The notes under the pieces: model-generated
Databases searched by the model: none
The model's input: only the letters and a program-made list of their open reading frames with translations
What the model was told of the DNA's origin: nothing
Translations under genes and position numbers: made by a program
From: Glaciihabitans sp.
Lineage (GTDB): Bacteria > Actinomycetota > Actinomycetes > Actinomycetales > Microbacteriaceae
NCBI GenBank assembly: GCA_025465535.1
Contig: JAODMY010000024.1
Coordinates: 1 to 35,317, forward strand
Direction of reading: 5' to 3'
Length of the DNA stretch: 35,317 nt
In this document: piece by piece, positions 23,944 to 32,352 of the stretch
Position numbering within the stretch: position 1 is the first letter of the stretch
Layout: each line of letters opens with the position of its first letter

Positions 23944-24732
23944 CTACTGCGGGCCCGCTGGCGCCTGAAGCACCTCGATACCGCACTCGCCGACGGCCGC
24001 GAGCGCATCGGCCTGTGCATCCGGACCGGTGATGAGAAGGTCGAATTCCCGCACGGCCGCCACGACGCCGAGATGGGTCTGGCCGAGCTTGCTGCCGTCG
24101 GCGATGAGGATGCGGCGCTTGGACGACAGCATCATTCGACGCTTGACCTCGGCCTCCGGATAGTTGATGTTGGTGACCCCGCGCTCCGGATCGATGCCGT
24201 TGCAACCGATGAACGCGATGTCGGCGTGCAGGGTCTCCAGGAAGGCGGATGCCCCCGGATTCACCAGGGAGTGTTGAAGCGGGCGCAGGGTTCCACCGGT
24301 CACCACGACCGTGAACCTCGGCAGGGCGACCTCGAGCGCGAGCGCAATGGACAGGCCGTTCGTGACGATGGAGATCCCCTCGAGATCGTCCCGTTCTACG
24401 AGGGCTGTGGCAACAGCGAGCGCGGTCGATCCGACATCCAGAATCACGCTCTGCCCGGGGGCGACCATGGCTGCCGCGGCGACTCCGATCGCTCTCTTGG
24501 AGTCGGCGGCCAGCGAGAGCGCCCGCTCGAGCGACGGCTCAGGGTTGATCGCGCGCCTCGGCATCGCGCCGCCATGAATGCGGGTCACCGCGCCCGCATC
24601 CTCGAGCGCACTGAGATCGCCGCGAATCGTGACCTCGCTCACGCCGAAGAGCTCGGCGGCGTCGATCACCCGCAGGAAGCCCCTGGTCGAGACGAGTTCG
24701 CCAAGGCGGTCGCGGCGCTCGGCGGTGTTCAT
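23944..24732 (-). CDS. DeoR-family regulator of the galactose locus
   Basis: The 262-residue protein has the DeoR helix-turn-helix (RRDRLGELVSTRGFLRVIDA, then FGVSEVTIRGDLSALEDAG, closing with TRIHGGAMPRR) and the C-terminal sugar-phosphate sensing domain (VILDVGSTALAVATAL, SIVTNGLSIALAL, RILIADGSKLGQTHLG). GGAG lies seven bases before the ATG at 24732. It is divergent from galT-galK and followed by galM. The perfect palindrome CTTTCGATATCGAAAG (24832-24847), next to the galT promoter, is the likely binding site. Such regulators usually repress and respond to a phosphorylated sugar, here perhaps galactose-1-phosphate or tagatose-phosphate. Confidence 0.92.
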   Translation of the reverse strand: MNTAERRDRLGELVSTRGFLRVIDAAELFGVSEVTIRGDLSALEDAGAVTRIHGGAMPRRAINPEPSLERALSLAADSKRAIGVAAAAMVAPGQSVILDVGSTALAVATALVERDDLEGISIVTNGLSIALALEVALPRFTVVVTGGTLRPLQHSLVNPGASAFLETLHADIAFIGCNGIDPERGVTNINYPEAEVKRRMMLSSKRRILIADGSKLGQTHLGVVAAVREFDLLITGPDAQADALAAVGECGIEVLQAPAGPQ

Positions 24733-24757
24733 TCAACGGCTCCGTTCATTCGCCAAC

Positions 24758-24830
24758 CCTGCTCATCCGGCACCCTGCTCATCTGGCCAGCTTGCTCCTC
24801 CGGCCAGCTTGCTCCTCCGGCCAGCTTGGC
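24758..24830. repeat. Array of about four and a half 17-bp tandem repeats upstream of galT
   Basis: Units read CCTGCTCATCCGGCAC (24758-24773), CCTGCTCATCTGGCCAG (24774-24790), and CTTGCTCCTCCGGCCAG twice (24791-24807, 24808-24824), with a partial copy running to 24830. The 17-bp period is not a multiple of three and the array lies between divergent genes, so it is non-coding. Variation in copy number could change the distance between the deoR and galT promoters. Confidence 0.9.
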
Positions 24831-24831
24831 G

Positions 24832-24866
24832 CTTTCGATATCGAAAGTCAATTTCTTCGGTATCGT
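24832..24866. promoter_or_regulatory. Operator and leaderless promoter of galT-galK
   Basis: CTTTCGATATCGAAAG (24832-24847) is a perfect 16-bp palindrome. TATCGT (24861-24866), a TANNNT -10 box, ends six bases before the galT ATG at 24873, with no ribosome site, so galT is probably leaderless. The palindrome covers the expected -35 area, giving a simple repression geometry for the divergent DeoR protein. Confidence 0.65.
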
Positions 24867-24872
24867 AATTAC

Positions 24873-25994
24873 ATGCTCACCGGCGGAATCACCAAGCACG
24901 TCAGCACTCTCGCCGACGGTCGCGAACTCATCTACTTCGACGACGCGAACACCACGCTGACGCCCGAACGGAAGCTCGACGGACGCACGCTCGATCCTCG
25001 ACCCCAGACCGCGACGATGCGCCAGGACATCCTCACCGGCGAATGGATCTCGATCGCGTCCGCCCGACAGAACCGCGTGTTCCTGCCGCCCGCCGACCAG
25101 GATCCACTCGCGCCCGCGTCTCCGGGCAATCCGTCCGAGGTCCCAGACCAGTACGACGTCGCCGTCTTCGAAAACCGTTCGCCCTCCTTCGGTCCGGCGC
25201 TCGACGGGCCCGAGGCGCCGCACTCCCTCGACGACCTGACGAGCATCGGATTCGGCCGCAGCTTCGAATCCATCGGCCGCACGGAGGTCGTCTGCTTCAG
25301 CCCCGCGACCGAAGGATCTTTCGGGACCCAGACTCCGTCGCGCGCACGCACGGTGATCGAGGCCTGGGCGGACCGAACGGCGGCGCTGTCGGCGCTTCCC
25401 GGCATCCAGCAGGTTTTCCCGTTCGAGAATCGCGGCGAACAGATCGGCGTAACGCTGCACCACCCGCACGGCCAGATCTACGCGTACCCCTACGTGACGC
25501 CGCGGACGACCCGGCTGCTCGACTCGATCTCACAGGTCGGACCCGACCTGTTCGAGCGCCTGCTCGAGCGCGAGCGAGCATCCGAACGACTGGTCCTGAG
25601 CGGCGAGCACTGGAGCGCGTACGTACCGTTTGCGGCCCGCTGGCCGATCGAGATCCACATGCTGCCGCACCGCCAGATCCCCGATTTCGCCGCAACGAAC
25701 GAGGCCGAGCGCGACGAACTCTCGAAGTTGTACCTGAAGCTGCTGCGCGGCGTCGACGCGCTCTACGACACCCCGACGCCCTACATCGCGGCGTGGCACC
25801 AGGCGCCGGTCAACGTCGGACGCGATGAGGTGCGCCTGATGCTCCAGGTGACATCGCCACGACGAGCCGCGGACAAACTAAAGTTTCTTGCTGGCTCCGA
25901 GTCGGCAATGGGCGCCTTCATCGGCGACGTTCTGCCGGAGAAATCCGCAGAGTTCATCAAAGAAGGAATCAACAGAGTGAGCGACACAGTATGA
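24873..25994 (+). CDS. galT: Galactose-1-phosphate uridylyltransferase
   Basis: The 373-residue protein has the GalT/HIT-fold features RQDILTGEWISIASARQNR, VFENRSPSFGP, and the active-site LHHPHGQIYAYPYV, with His-Pro-His at about residues 197-199, then HWSAYVPFAARWPIEIHMLP. It transfers UMP between UDP-glucose and galactose-1-phosphate in the Leloir pathway. I place the start at ATG 24873 (MLTGGITKHVSTL), preceded by a leaderless -10 box; the open frame reaches 24792, but that part runs through the tandem repeats. Its stop overlaps the galK start by four bases (ATGA). galE is not in the window. Confidence 0.95.
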   Translation: MLTGGITKHVSTLADGRELIYFDDANTTLTPERKLDGRTLDPRPQTATMRQDILTGEWISIASARQNRVFLPPADQDPLAPASPGNPSEVPDQYDVAVFENRSPSFGPALDGPEAPHSLDDLTSIGFGRSFESIGRTEVVCFSPATEGSFGTQTPSRARTVIEAWADRTAALSALPGIQQVFPFENRGEQIGVTLHHPHGQIYAYPYVTPRTTRLLDSISQVGPDLFERLLERERASERLVLSGEHWSAYVPFAARWPIEIHMLPHRQIPDFAATNEAERDELSKLYLKLLRGVDALYDTPTPYIAAWHQAPVNVGRDEVRLMLQVTSPRRAADKLKFLAGSESAMGAFIGDVLPEKSAEFIKEGINRVSDTV

Positions 25995-27148
25995 GCGACA
26001 TTCGCGACGAGGTCGCCGAAAACTTCACCGAGATCTACGGCTACGAGCCGACCGGGCTCTGGTCTGCGCCGGGTCGGGTCAACCTGATCGGCGAGCACAC
26101 CGACTACAACGAGGGTTTCGTCCTTCCGTTCGCTATCAACCGACGCACGGTGCTCGCGCTCGGGATTCGGGATGACGCCGTCGTCCGAGTTGGGAGCTCC
26201 TTCGCGGACGAGGCGGCCGAGATCGCTCTCGCGGAGCTCACCCCCGACGCCCTCGACGGGTGGTCGGCCTATCCGCTCGGCGTCATCTGGGCGCTCGGCC
26301 AGTTCGGCGCGGACCTCGCCGCCGTCCCCGGGGTCGACATCTACCTCGAGTCAACCGTTCCGGTTGGCGCCGGACTCTCGTCCTCGGCGGCGATCGAGAG
26401 TTCTGTCGCCTTCGCACTCAACGAGGTCTGGCAGCTCGGCCTCGACCGGCAGACGCTCGCAAAGGTCGGACAGCTCGCCGAGAACAAGGCCGTCGGCGCA
26501 CCCACCGGCATCATGGACCAGTCGGCCTCCCTCCTCGGACAAGCGGATGCCGCAGTCTTCCTCGACTGCCGCAGTCTCGAATCCGCGGTCGTCCCGCTCG
26601 GTCTCGCCGCCGCAGGACTCGAGTTCCTCGTGATCGACACCGGTGTGGCGCACGAACACGCGACCGGCGGATACCGGGCTCGACGCGACTCCTGCGAGAG
26701 AGGCGCGGCAGCCATGGGGGTCCCCTCGCTGCGCCACCTGACCGTCGACGACCTCGAGCGCGCTCGCGAGATCCTCGACGATGAGACGTTCCGTCGCGTC
26801 CGCCACGTTGTCACGGAAGACCAGCGCGTCCTCGAGACAGTTCGAGTTCTGCGCGAGAGCGGACCACTCGCGATCGGCGACCTCCTCGACGCGTCGCACG
26901 CCTCGATGCGCGACGATTTCGAGATCTCCGTCCCCGAACTCGACCTCGCCGTCGAGACGGCACAGGCGAACGGTGCAATCGGGGCGCGAATGACCGGCGG
27001 CGGATTCGGCGGATCCGCGATTGCCCTCGTCCCGACCGACGCGATCTCGCGCATCCAGGTCGCCATCGACGGCGCCTTCGCCGAGCACGGATTCGGCCAG
27101 CCGACCATGTTCGTGGTCACCGCGTCGAACGGCGCCAACCGGGAGTAA
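25991..27148 (+). CDS. galK: Galactokinase
   Basis: The 385-residue protein has all three GHMP kinase motifs of GalK: SAPGRVNLIGEHTDYNEGFV (about residues 22-41), the ATP loop VPVGAGLSSSAAIE (about 120-133) and GARMTGGGFGGSAIALV (about 335-351). It phosphorylates alpha-galactose to galactose-1-phosphate, the substrate of GalT encoded upstream with a four-base overlap. It ends before a long hairpin that should terminate transcription from both sides. Length is normal for the family. Confidence 0.96.
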   Translation: MSDIRDEVAENFTEIYGYEPTGLWSAPGRVNLIGEHTDYNEGFVLPFAINRRTVLALGIRDDAVVRVGSSFADEAAEIALAELTPDALDGWSAYPLGVIWALGQFGADLAAVPGVDIYLESTVPVGAGLSSSAAIESSVAFALNEVWQLGLDRQTLAKVGQLAENKAVGAPTGIMDQSASLLGQADAAVFLDCRSLESAVVPLGLAAAGLEFLVIDTGVAHEHATGGYRARRDSCERGAAAMGVPSLRHLTVDDLERAREILDDETFRRVRHVVTEDQRVLETVRVLRESGPLAIGDLLDASHASMRDDFEISVPELDLAVETAQANGAIGARMTGGGFGGSAIALVPTDAISRIQVAIDGAFAEHGFGQPTMFVVTASNGANRE

Positions 27149-27171
27149 CGCCGCCCGCGGGCCACGTGCGC

Positions 27172-27239
27172 AAAACGGGGTCAATGCGGCTAATAGGGGC
27201 GTCCGCGGATGCCCCGGTTAGCCGCATTGGCCCCGTTTT
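27172..27239. terminator. Long bidirectional hairpin between convergent galK and folD
   Basis: The arms 27172-27200 and 27211-27239 (29 bp each) pair over their length with two G-U pairs and one mismatch, around a 10-nt loop. The left arm begins AAAACGGGG and the right arm ends CCCCGTTTT, so both strands end in a short T-run after a G/C-rich stem. It is a bidirectional terminator by position and may also be a palindromic repeat family. Confidence 0.8.
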
Positions 27240-27275
27240 CGCGTGCCCGACGCCGAGAGGTCCAGGCAGGTTGGG

Positions 27276-28157
27276 TCAGGAGGCCGCGCGCTCGGCGGCC
27301 AGCACCACGTTTTGCAGCAGCATCGCGCGGGTCATCGGGCCGACGCCGCCGGGGTTCGGCGAGAGGTATCCCGCCACCTCCGCGACCTCTGGATCGACGT
27401 CGCCGGCCAGCTTCGCTTTTCCGCTGTCCGTCATCCCGACACGCGTCACCCCGACATCCAGCACCGCGGCACCCGGCTTGATCCAGTCGGCCTTCACCAG
27501 GTGCGGGACGCCCACGGCCGCGACCACGATGTCCGCTCGGCGAACTTCGGCCGCGAGGTCGGTCGTGCGCGAGTGCGTGAGCGTGACGGTGGCGTCGATT
27601 CCCTTGCGCGTGAGCAGCAGGCCGAGCGGTCGGCCGACCGTCAGTCCGCGGCCGATGACGACGACATGGCGCCCGGGAAACTCGATGCCGTAACGCTCTG
27701 ACAGCTCGATGATTCCGGCCGGCGTGCACGGAAGCGGCGACGTCAGGACGCCGTCGACGCCGAGCACGAGGCGGCCGAGGTTGGTCGGGTGGAGACCGTC
27801 CGCATCCTTCGCCGGATCGACCAGTTCGAGCATGGCGTGCTCGTCGATGCCGCTCGGGAGCGGCAGCTGCACGATGAAACCGGTGACGCGCGGGTCGGCG
27901 TTGAGGTCCGCGATTGCCGCGCGGACATCCGCCTCTGTCGCCGTCGCGGGCAGGTCGACCCGGACGGATTCGATCCCGACCTCGAGAGAGTCGCGATGCT
28001 TGCCTCCGACGTAGCTCATCGAGCCCGGATCCTGGCCGACCATGAGAGTCGCGAGGCCGGGGGTCACACCCTTTGCCTTGAGCGCGGCGATGCGAACGCG
28101 CAGTTCATCCTTGATGGCGGTCGCGGTCGCGACGCCATCCAGCCGTACCGCGGTCAC
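27276..28157 (-). CDS. folD: Bifunctional methylenetetrahydrofolate dehydrogenase / methenyltetrahydrofolate cyclohydrolase
   Basis: The 293-residue protein has the FolD features [15 protein letters not shown] with the catalytic lysine (about residue 55), the first-signature area [31 protein letters not shown], and the nucleotide site [16 protein letters not shown] (about 165-180). It interconverts methylene-, methenyl- and 10-formyl-tetrahydrofolate. The GTG start at 28157 lies in a GTGA overlap with the glyA stop, so it is the second gene of the glyA-folD unit and would share its ZTP riboswitch control. The pairing is logical: GlyA makes methylene-THF and FolD oxidises it for purine synthesis. 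Confidence 0.96.
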   Translation of the reverse strand: MTAVRLDGVATATAIKDELRVRIAALKAKGVTPGLATLMVGQDPGSMSYVGGKHRDSLEVGIESVRVDLPATATEADVRAAIADLNADPRVTGFIVQLPLPSGIDEHAMLELVDPAKDADGLHPTNLGRLVLGVDGVLTSPLPCTPAGIIELSERYGIEFPGRHVVVIGRGLTVGRPLGLLLTRKGIDATVTLTHSRTTDLAAEVRRADIVVAAVGVPHLVKADWIKPGAAVLDVGVTRVGMTDSGKAKLAGDVDPEVAEVAGYLSPNPGGVGPMTRAMLLQNVVLAAERAAS

Positions 28158-29476
28158 TTCCAGGTACCAGGAGAGACGAGGCCGGGGTAGAGCGGGAAGC
28201 CGTCGGTCAGCTTCACCACGCGCTCGCGGAGCGCGTTGACGTCAGGTTCCGGCTTCAGCGCCGTCGCGATGATGTCGGCGACCTCGGTGAACTCGGTGTC
28301 GCCGAATCCGCGGGTCGCGAGGGCCGGCGTTCCGATCCGGACACCGGATGGCGTCATCGGCGGGCGCGGGTCGAACGGCACGGCGTTGCGGTTCACCGTG
28401 ATACCGACCGAGTGCAGCACATCCTCGGCGTTTTGGCCGTGAATGGCCGAGTTGCGCAGGTCGACGAGCACGAGGTGCACGTCGGTGCCGCCGGTCAGAA
28501 CGTCGACTCCAGCCGCGGTGGTGTCGGCCGCGGCCAGGCGGTCGGCGAGGATCTTCGCGCCACGGATCGTGCGCTCCTGGCGTTCCTTGAACTCTGCCGA
28601 TGCCGCGATCTTGAACGCCGTCGCCTTGGCCGCGATGACGTGCATGAGAGGCCCGCCCTGCTGGCCGGGGAACACGTTCGAGTTGATCTTCTTCTGCAGG
28701 TCGAGGTCGTTGGTCAGGATGAAGCCAGAGCGCGGCCCGCCGATCGTCTTGTGGACGGTGGATGAGGTGACGTGGGCGTACGGGACGGGCGACGGATGCA
28801 GGCCCGCGGCCACGAGCCCCGCGAAGTGGGCCATGTCCACCCAGAGGAGCGCGCCGACCTCGTCGGCGATCGCTCGGAACGCCTCGAAATCGAGCTGGCG
28901 GGGGTACGCGGACCAGCCGGCGATGAGCACCTGGGGCTTGACCTCGAGCGCCCTCGCCCGGACCGCATCCATGTCGACGAGCATGGTCTCCGGGTCGACC
29001 CCGTAAGCGTGCGCCTCGTAGAGCTTGCCGGAGAAGTTCAGCCGCATGCCGTGCGTGAGGTGACCGCCGTGGGCGAGCTCGAGGCCGAGAATCTTATCTC
29101 CGGGCTGCGCGATGGCCGAGAGAACGGCGGCATTCGCGGAGGCTCCGGAGTGGGGCTGCACGTTCGCGTAGGCGGCGCCGAACAGGCTCTTCGCGCGGTC
29201 GATGGCCAGCTGCTCGGCGACATCCACGAACTCGCAGCCGCCGTAGTAGCGGCGTCCGGGGTAGCCCTCTGCGTACTTGTTGGTGAGGACGGATCCCTGC
29301 GATTCGAGGACCGCGCGAGGAACGAAGTTCTCGCTCGCGATCATCTCGAGGGTTCCGCGCTGGCGGCCGAGCTCGCTCTCGAGGACGGCGGCAATCTCCG
29401 GATCCACCTCGGCCAGCGGAGCATTGAAAGAGGACGATGGGGCGTTGGATGAATTGGACAACGGGGCTCCTGACAT
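28154..29476 (-). CDS. glyA: Serine hydroxymethyltransferase
   Basis: The product (about 440 residues) has the SHMT motifs [50 protein letters not shown] and the PLP-lysine segment [12 protein letters not shown]. It converts serine and THF to glycine and methylene-THF. The N-terminus has an unusual Ser/Asn/Pro-rich stretch before the normal family start [15 protein letters not shown] 29476 has no ribosome site; an in-frame TTG five codons later (29461) has AGGAG five bases before it and may be the true start. The open frame continues upstream to 29566, but that DNA is the ZTP riboswitch and is not translated. Confidence 0.96.
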   Translation of the reverse strand: MSGAPLSNSSNAPSSSFNAPLAEVDPEIAAVLESELGRQRGTLEMIASENFVPRAVLESQGSVLTNKYAEGYPGRRYYGGCEFVDVAEQLAIDRAKSLFGAAYANVQPHSGASANAAVLSAIAQPGDKILGLELAHGGHLTHGMRLNFSGKLYEAHAYGVDPETMLVDMDAVRARALEVKPQVLIAGWSAYPRQLDFEAFRAIADEVGALLWVDMAHFAGLVAAGLHPSPVPYAHVTSSTVHKTIGGPRSGFILTNDLDLQKKINSNVFPGQQGGPLMHVIAAKATAFKIAASAEFKERQERTIRGAKILADRLAAADTTAAGVDVLTGGTDVHLVLVDLRNSAIHGQNAEDVLHSVGITVNRNAVPFDPRPPMTPSGVRIGTPALATRGFGDTEFTEVADIIATALKPEPDVNALRERVVKLTDGFPLYPGLVSPGTWK

Positions 29477-29504
29477 GGTCGATTGATCGTTGCTTGTTAA
29501 AAGC

Positions 29505-29590
29505 ACGTGGCCCAGGCGTACGGCCACTAACCGTGTCAGCCGCTCCCCGATGGTTGCCCATCTCAACGCCAGTTGCGACGAAGCCAGACT
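29505..29590 (-). ncRNA. ZTP (pfl) riboswitch upstream of glyA-folD
   Basis: On the minus strand the leader reads CGTCGCAACTGGCG (29580-29567), then GATGGGCAACCATCGGGGAG with a small hairpin, and finally GGCCGTACGCCTGGGCC (29525-29509). ACUGGCG, CGGGGAGCG and the closing CGCCUGGGC loop in a GCC/GGC stem are the conserved core of the ZTP/pfl motif, which senses ZTP or ZMP and is known upstream of glyA, folD, purH and other folate and purine genes. It ends about 28 nt before the glyA ATG. No U-run terminator is seen, so control of translation start is more likely. Exact outer-stem limits are approximate. Confidence 0.88.
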
Positions 29591-29615
29591 ACCGTAAACA
29601 CTCCGACTAGCGTTT

Positions 29616-29679
29616 CATCGAATGCCCTCTAACTGCGGATGTCTCGTCGCCGGCATCCGCAGTTACAGGGCATTCGATG
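29616..29679. repeat. Long near-perfect palindrome between pfkB-type gene and ZTP riboswitch
   Basis: The arms 29616-29641 and 29654-29679 are 26 bp with a single mismatch (both begin CATC and end GATG), around a 12-nt loop. It lies 44 bp beyond the stop of the leftward PfkB gene and just upstream of the glyA leader. There is no T-run, so a terminator role is possible but the symmetry also suggests a mobile palindromic repeat. Confidence 0.85.
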
Positions 29680-29723
29680 GGACCCCACTGCGCAGCCGCC
29701 ACCAACGTCATGGCCGGGTACCG

Positions 29724-30635
29724 CTAGTCCGCCAGAAGCGCGAGAACTTCCGCCCTCGTCGGAGCCGTCGCCGGCCCGCGCCTCGTGACCGCGATTGCGG
29801 CACAGGCGTTCGCGCGGAGAGCCGCGTCGCGCGGCTCCAGGCCCTCGGCGAGCGCGGCAAGGAACGCTCCGGAGTGAGCGTCACCGGCACCGTTGGTGTC
29901 GATCGCGGTGACCGCGAAACCGGGGACGCGCAGGGCCCGCCCCTCGAACGCGAGGGCGCATCCATCCGATCCATCGCGCACCAGCACTCCCCTGCTGCTG
30001 TTCGCGATGGCACTTGCCGCATCCATCGGATCGGACTTCGAGCTCAGGATGGCGGCCTCTTCCCGGTTGCAGCTGAGCCAGTCGGCGCGCGCGGCGACCG
30101 CCTTCCAGACGGCGGTGTCCGCGAGTTGCCGGACGAGGGGGCCGGGATCCACCAGCACCGTGGATTCGGCCGGGAGCGTCTCCAGCCACGGCGCGAGGAC
30201 CGCGCCGTTGGTCCGCCCCAGTAGTCCGTAGCCCGACACGAGAAGGAGATCGTCGCCCGAAATTCGAATCGGCTCAAGCTGCGCCGCGGTGAGGCGCATC
30301 TCGGCTCCCGGCACGGTGAGGAAGGTGCGCTCACCGTCGTCCTCGATGATGGCGATGTCGTAGCCGCTGTCGGAGGAGGTCGAGACCTCGGTCAGGATCT
30401 CGATCCCGGCATCCCGCAGCGCAGAGCGCACGAGGTCGCCGAACGCGCCCGTCCCGTGGCCGCCCGCATACGCGGTTGAAAGCCCCTGCCGGCTCGCGGC
30501 GACCATCGCGTTGAAGGCTCCGCCCGCGCTCATCCCACCGCTCGTCGCCATCGAATCCGAGCCGCGCTCGGGCAGCCGGCCGTGAACGATGATGTCCACG
30601 AGAACGTTGCCGACGCTGACCAGCCTGCGCGTCAT
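29724..30635 (-). CDS. PfkB-family (ribokinase-like) kinase
   Basis: The 303-residue protein has the ribokinase fold: SVGNVLVDIIVHGRLPERGS at the N-terminus, SAGGAFNAMVAASRQGLST, VLVDPGPLVRQL, and the C-terminal anion-hole/catalytic motif DTNGAGDAHSGAF with the catalytic Asp. The substrate is a sugar or nucleoside; the subgroup cannot be fixed, but it differs from the KDG kinase in this window. ATG 30635 lies within the stop of the preceding gene (ATGA). It is the last gene of a five-gene operon with an NCS1 permease, a cysteine hydrolase and an ADP-ribosylglycohydrolase-family protein, so ribose or a ribonucleoside is a reasonable guess. Confidence 0.88.
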   Translation of the reverse strand: MTRRLVSVGNVLVDIIVHGRLPERGSDSMATSGGMSAGGAFNAMVAASRQGLSTAYAGGHGTGAFGDLVRSALRDAGIEILTEVSTSSDSGYDIAIIEDDGERTFLTVPGAEMRLTAAQLEPIRISGDDLLLVSGYGLLGRTNGAVLAPWLETLPAESTVLVDPGPLVRQLADTAVWKAVAARADWLSCNREEAAILSSKSDPMDAASAIANSSRGVLVRDGSDGCALAFEGRALRVPGFAVTAIDTNGAGDAHSGAFLAALAEGLEPRDAALRANACAAIAVTRRGPATAPTRAEVLALLAD

Positions 30636-31633
30636 CGCAGCGCCAGGAGCCGATCGGCAACCGACTCGAGGTCGAGGGAATTGACCCGCGCGACGAAGGA
30701 TCGAGCGTCCGCCGGGAACGCCCCGGACCCGTGCATCGACCCGTGCACCGACCCCGCGATCGCGCCGGCCATAGCCGCGACCGTGTCGCTGTCGCCGCCG
30801 AGGGATGCCGCGGCCAGGACCACCCGCCACGGTTCGTCCGGATAGGTGGCGAGGATGCCGAACGCGGCCGGCACGGACTCCTGCGTCGCGAGACTCGTGC
30901 CAACCAGCTCGTAGATGCGGGTGAGGCTGCGCTCGGGATCGGCGGGATCGGCGAGCGAGACGGCCCAACGGATGCGCGCGGCGACGTCCGCGGCGGCGAC
31001 CCAGTATCCGCGGGTCGCCCCGATCGACGCTGCGGCAGCCCCGAGTTCGATGGCCTCGCGAAGGTTGGCCCCGTCGATGCCGGCGCTCACCGCGGCGGCA
31101 ACCGCGGATGCCCCGGCGATCGCGACCCCGGTGTTGTGACTGACCGAACTCGCCTCGACCACGCGGTCGACGAGCGCGTTCAGATCGGTCGAGTCCACCG
31201 CGATCCCGACCGGAGTGACGCGCATGGCCGCCCCGTTGGTCGTGCCGAAGCGGCCGGATTCAGCAACCGATTCTCCGGCGATCACGGCCTCGACGGCCCG
31301 CTTGGTCGACGGGCCGAGCAGGTCGAGCGAGCCCTTCGCGCGCATGCCGTCCTCCCAGGCGACGAGGGCAAGGGCGAACTTCTCGGCGCCGACGTGACCG
31401 TCGCCTTCCACGAGGAGCCGGGCGAGGAGGAGTGCCTGTTCCGTGTCGTCCGTGATCGAGCCGGCGGGCATCCCAGCGGCGAGTGGATGATCCGCATCCG
31501 CCGGCTCGAACGTCTCGAGGACACCGTACCGATCGGCGATCGCGACGCGCGCCATCAGCTGGGTCGGCATTCCGAGCGCGTCACCGATGGCAAGGCCGTA
31601 CAGCGCGGAGACGGCGGAGTCGCGGCCGCTCAC
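30632..31633 (-). CDS. ADP-ribosylglycohydrolase-family (DraG/ARH-like) hydrolase
   Basis: The 333-residue product has the DraG/ARH signature: ALYGLAIGDALGMP at residues 10-23, metal ligands in SITDDTEQALLLA (TDDT about residues 61-64), and the second dinuclear-metal motif SLGGDSDTVAAMAGAIAG near the C-terminus. The fold binds two Mg or Mn ions and cleaves N- or O-glycosidic bonds to ribose. The GTG start at 31633 overlaps the GntR gene stop by four bases (GTGA); the longer open frame to 31816 is shadow. Co-operon kinase and permease genes suggest a metabolic nucleosidase rather than reversal of protein ADP-ribosylation; that is inference. Confidence 0.9.
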   Translation of the reverse strand: MSGRDSAVSALYGLAIGDALGMPTQLMARVAIADRYGVLETFEPADADHPLAAGMPAGSITDDTEQALLLARLLVEGDGHVGAEKFALALVAWEDGMRAKGSLDLLGPSTKRAVEAVIAGESVAESGRFGTTNGAAMRVTPVGIAVDSTDLNALVDRVVEASSVSHNTGVAIAGASAVAAAVSAGIDGANLREAIELGAAAASIGATRGYWVAAADVAARIRWAVSLADPADPERSLTRIYELVGTSLATQESVPAAFGILATYPDEPWRVVLAAASLGGDSDTVAAMAGAIAGSVHGSMHGSGAFPADARSFVARVNSLDLESVADRLLALR

Positions 31634-32352
31634 AGCGCGCGATTCGCGAACTGGAAATGCAGCCTGAAGTGCTCGGGTGCGAGCAGGCTCTCGACGTTCT
31701 CGACCAGCGCGCCGGCCGCGTCTCGCGTGACGCAGCGCGACCAGAGAAAAACATCGCCCTCTTTGCGCTCGAGCAGGCGGGCATCCTCTGCGGTCAACGA
31801 GTGGATCTCGACCCACTGCTCGCCCTGCGCCGCGATGAGTCCGGCGTCGCGCAACAGCTGGGTGAGCGAGCCGCCCGCGAGCCCCTTCGCCACCGCGTCC
31901 GACACCGCCGGCACCGCAGGGATGCGCGAGCGCTCGTACGAGATGATGCCGGTGTCGACCGAGCGCAGGCGGTCGATGACCACGAACCTTGGGCTCGTTT
32001 GGCCGAGTTCGGCGGCGAGCTCCGGATCATCAACCTCGTCGAGGTTCAGGACGGTGACGCTGGTCGCGACGCCGCGGTCCTTGAGGGCGCGCGCCCAGCC
32101 GAGGCCGACCTCAAGCGGCTTGCCGTCGTAGGTGACAAAGGATCCCTTGCCGGAACGGGTTGAAATGAGCCCGGCCTCGCCCAACTCGGACAGGGCGGCG
32201 CGCACGGTGTTGCGGCTGACGGAGAAGCGCTCGGCGAGAGCGGTCTCGCCCGGCAGGCGGCGCCCCGTCGGCATGCTCCCACGCAGGATCTCGCCCTCGA
32301 GAACCTTCGCGATGCGCTCGTGTTTGAGCGGCGGAATCGACGCCCCCGTCAT
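31630..32352 (-). CDS. GntR-family regulator with UTRA ligand-binding domain
   Basis: The 240-residue protein has the GntR winged helix (LKHERIAKVLEGEILRG, LPGETALAERFSVSRNTVRAAL, LISTRSGKGSFVTYDG; residues about 9-78) and a C-terminal UTRA domain of the HutC type (RFVVIDRLRSVDTGIISYERSRIP, FLWSRCVTRDAAGALVENVESLL). It sits in the middle of the operon with ATGA and GTGA overlaps on both sides. Autoregulation of the whole operon is likely; direct repeats CCTGTTCAG at 34409 and 34419 next to the operon promoter are candidate sites. The ligand would be the imported compound or its breakdown product. Confidence 0.9.
   Translation of the reverse strand: MTGASIPPLKHERIAKVLEGEILRGSMPTGRRLPGETALAERFSVSRNTVRAALSELGEAGLISTRSGKGSFVTYDGKPLEVGLGWARALKDRGVATSVTVLNLDEVDDPELAAELGQTSPRFVVIDRLRSVDTGIISYERSRIPAVPAVSDAVAKGLAGGSLTQLLRDAGLIAAQGEQWVEIHSLTAEDARLLERKEGDVFLWSRCVTRDAAGALVENVESLLAPEHFRLHFQFANRAL

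Noticed and set aside
24758-24830. Repeat array considered as a CRISPR
   Set aside because: Units are 17 bp in direct contact with no spacers, and no cas genes are present.
29477-29566. 30-residue N-terminal extension of GlyA
   Set aside because: These bases form the core of the ZTP riboswitch and lie in the untranslated leader.
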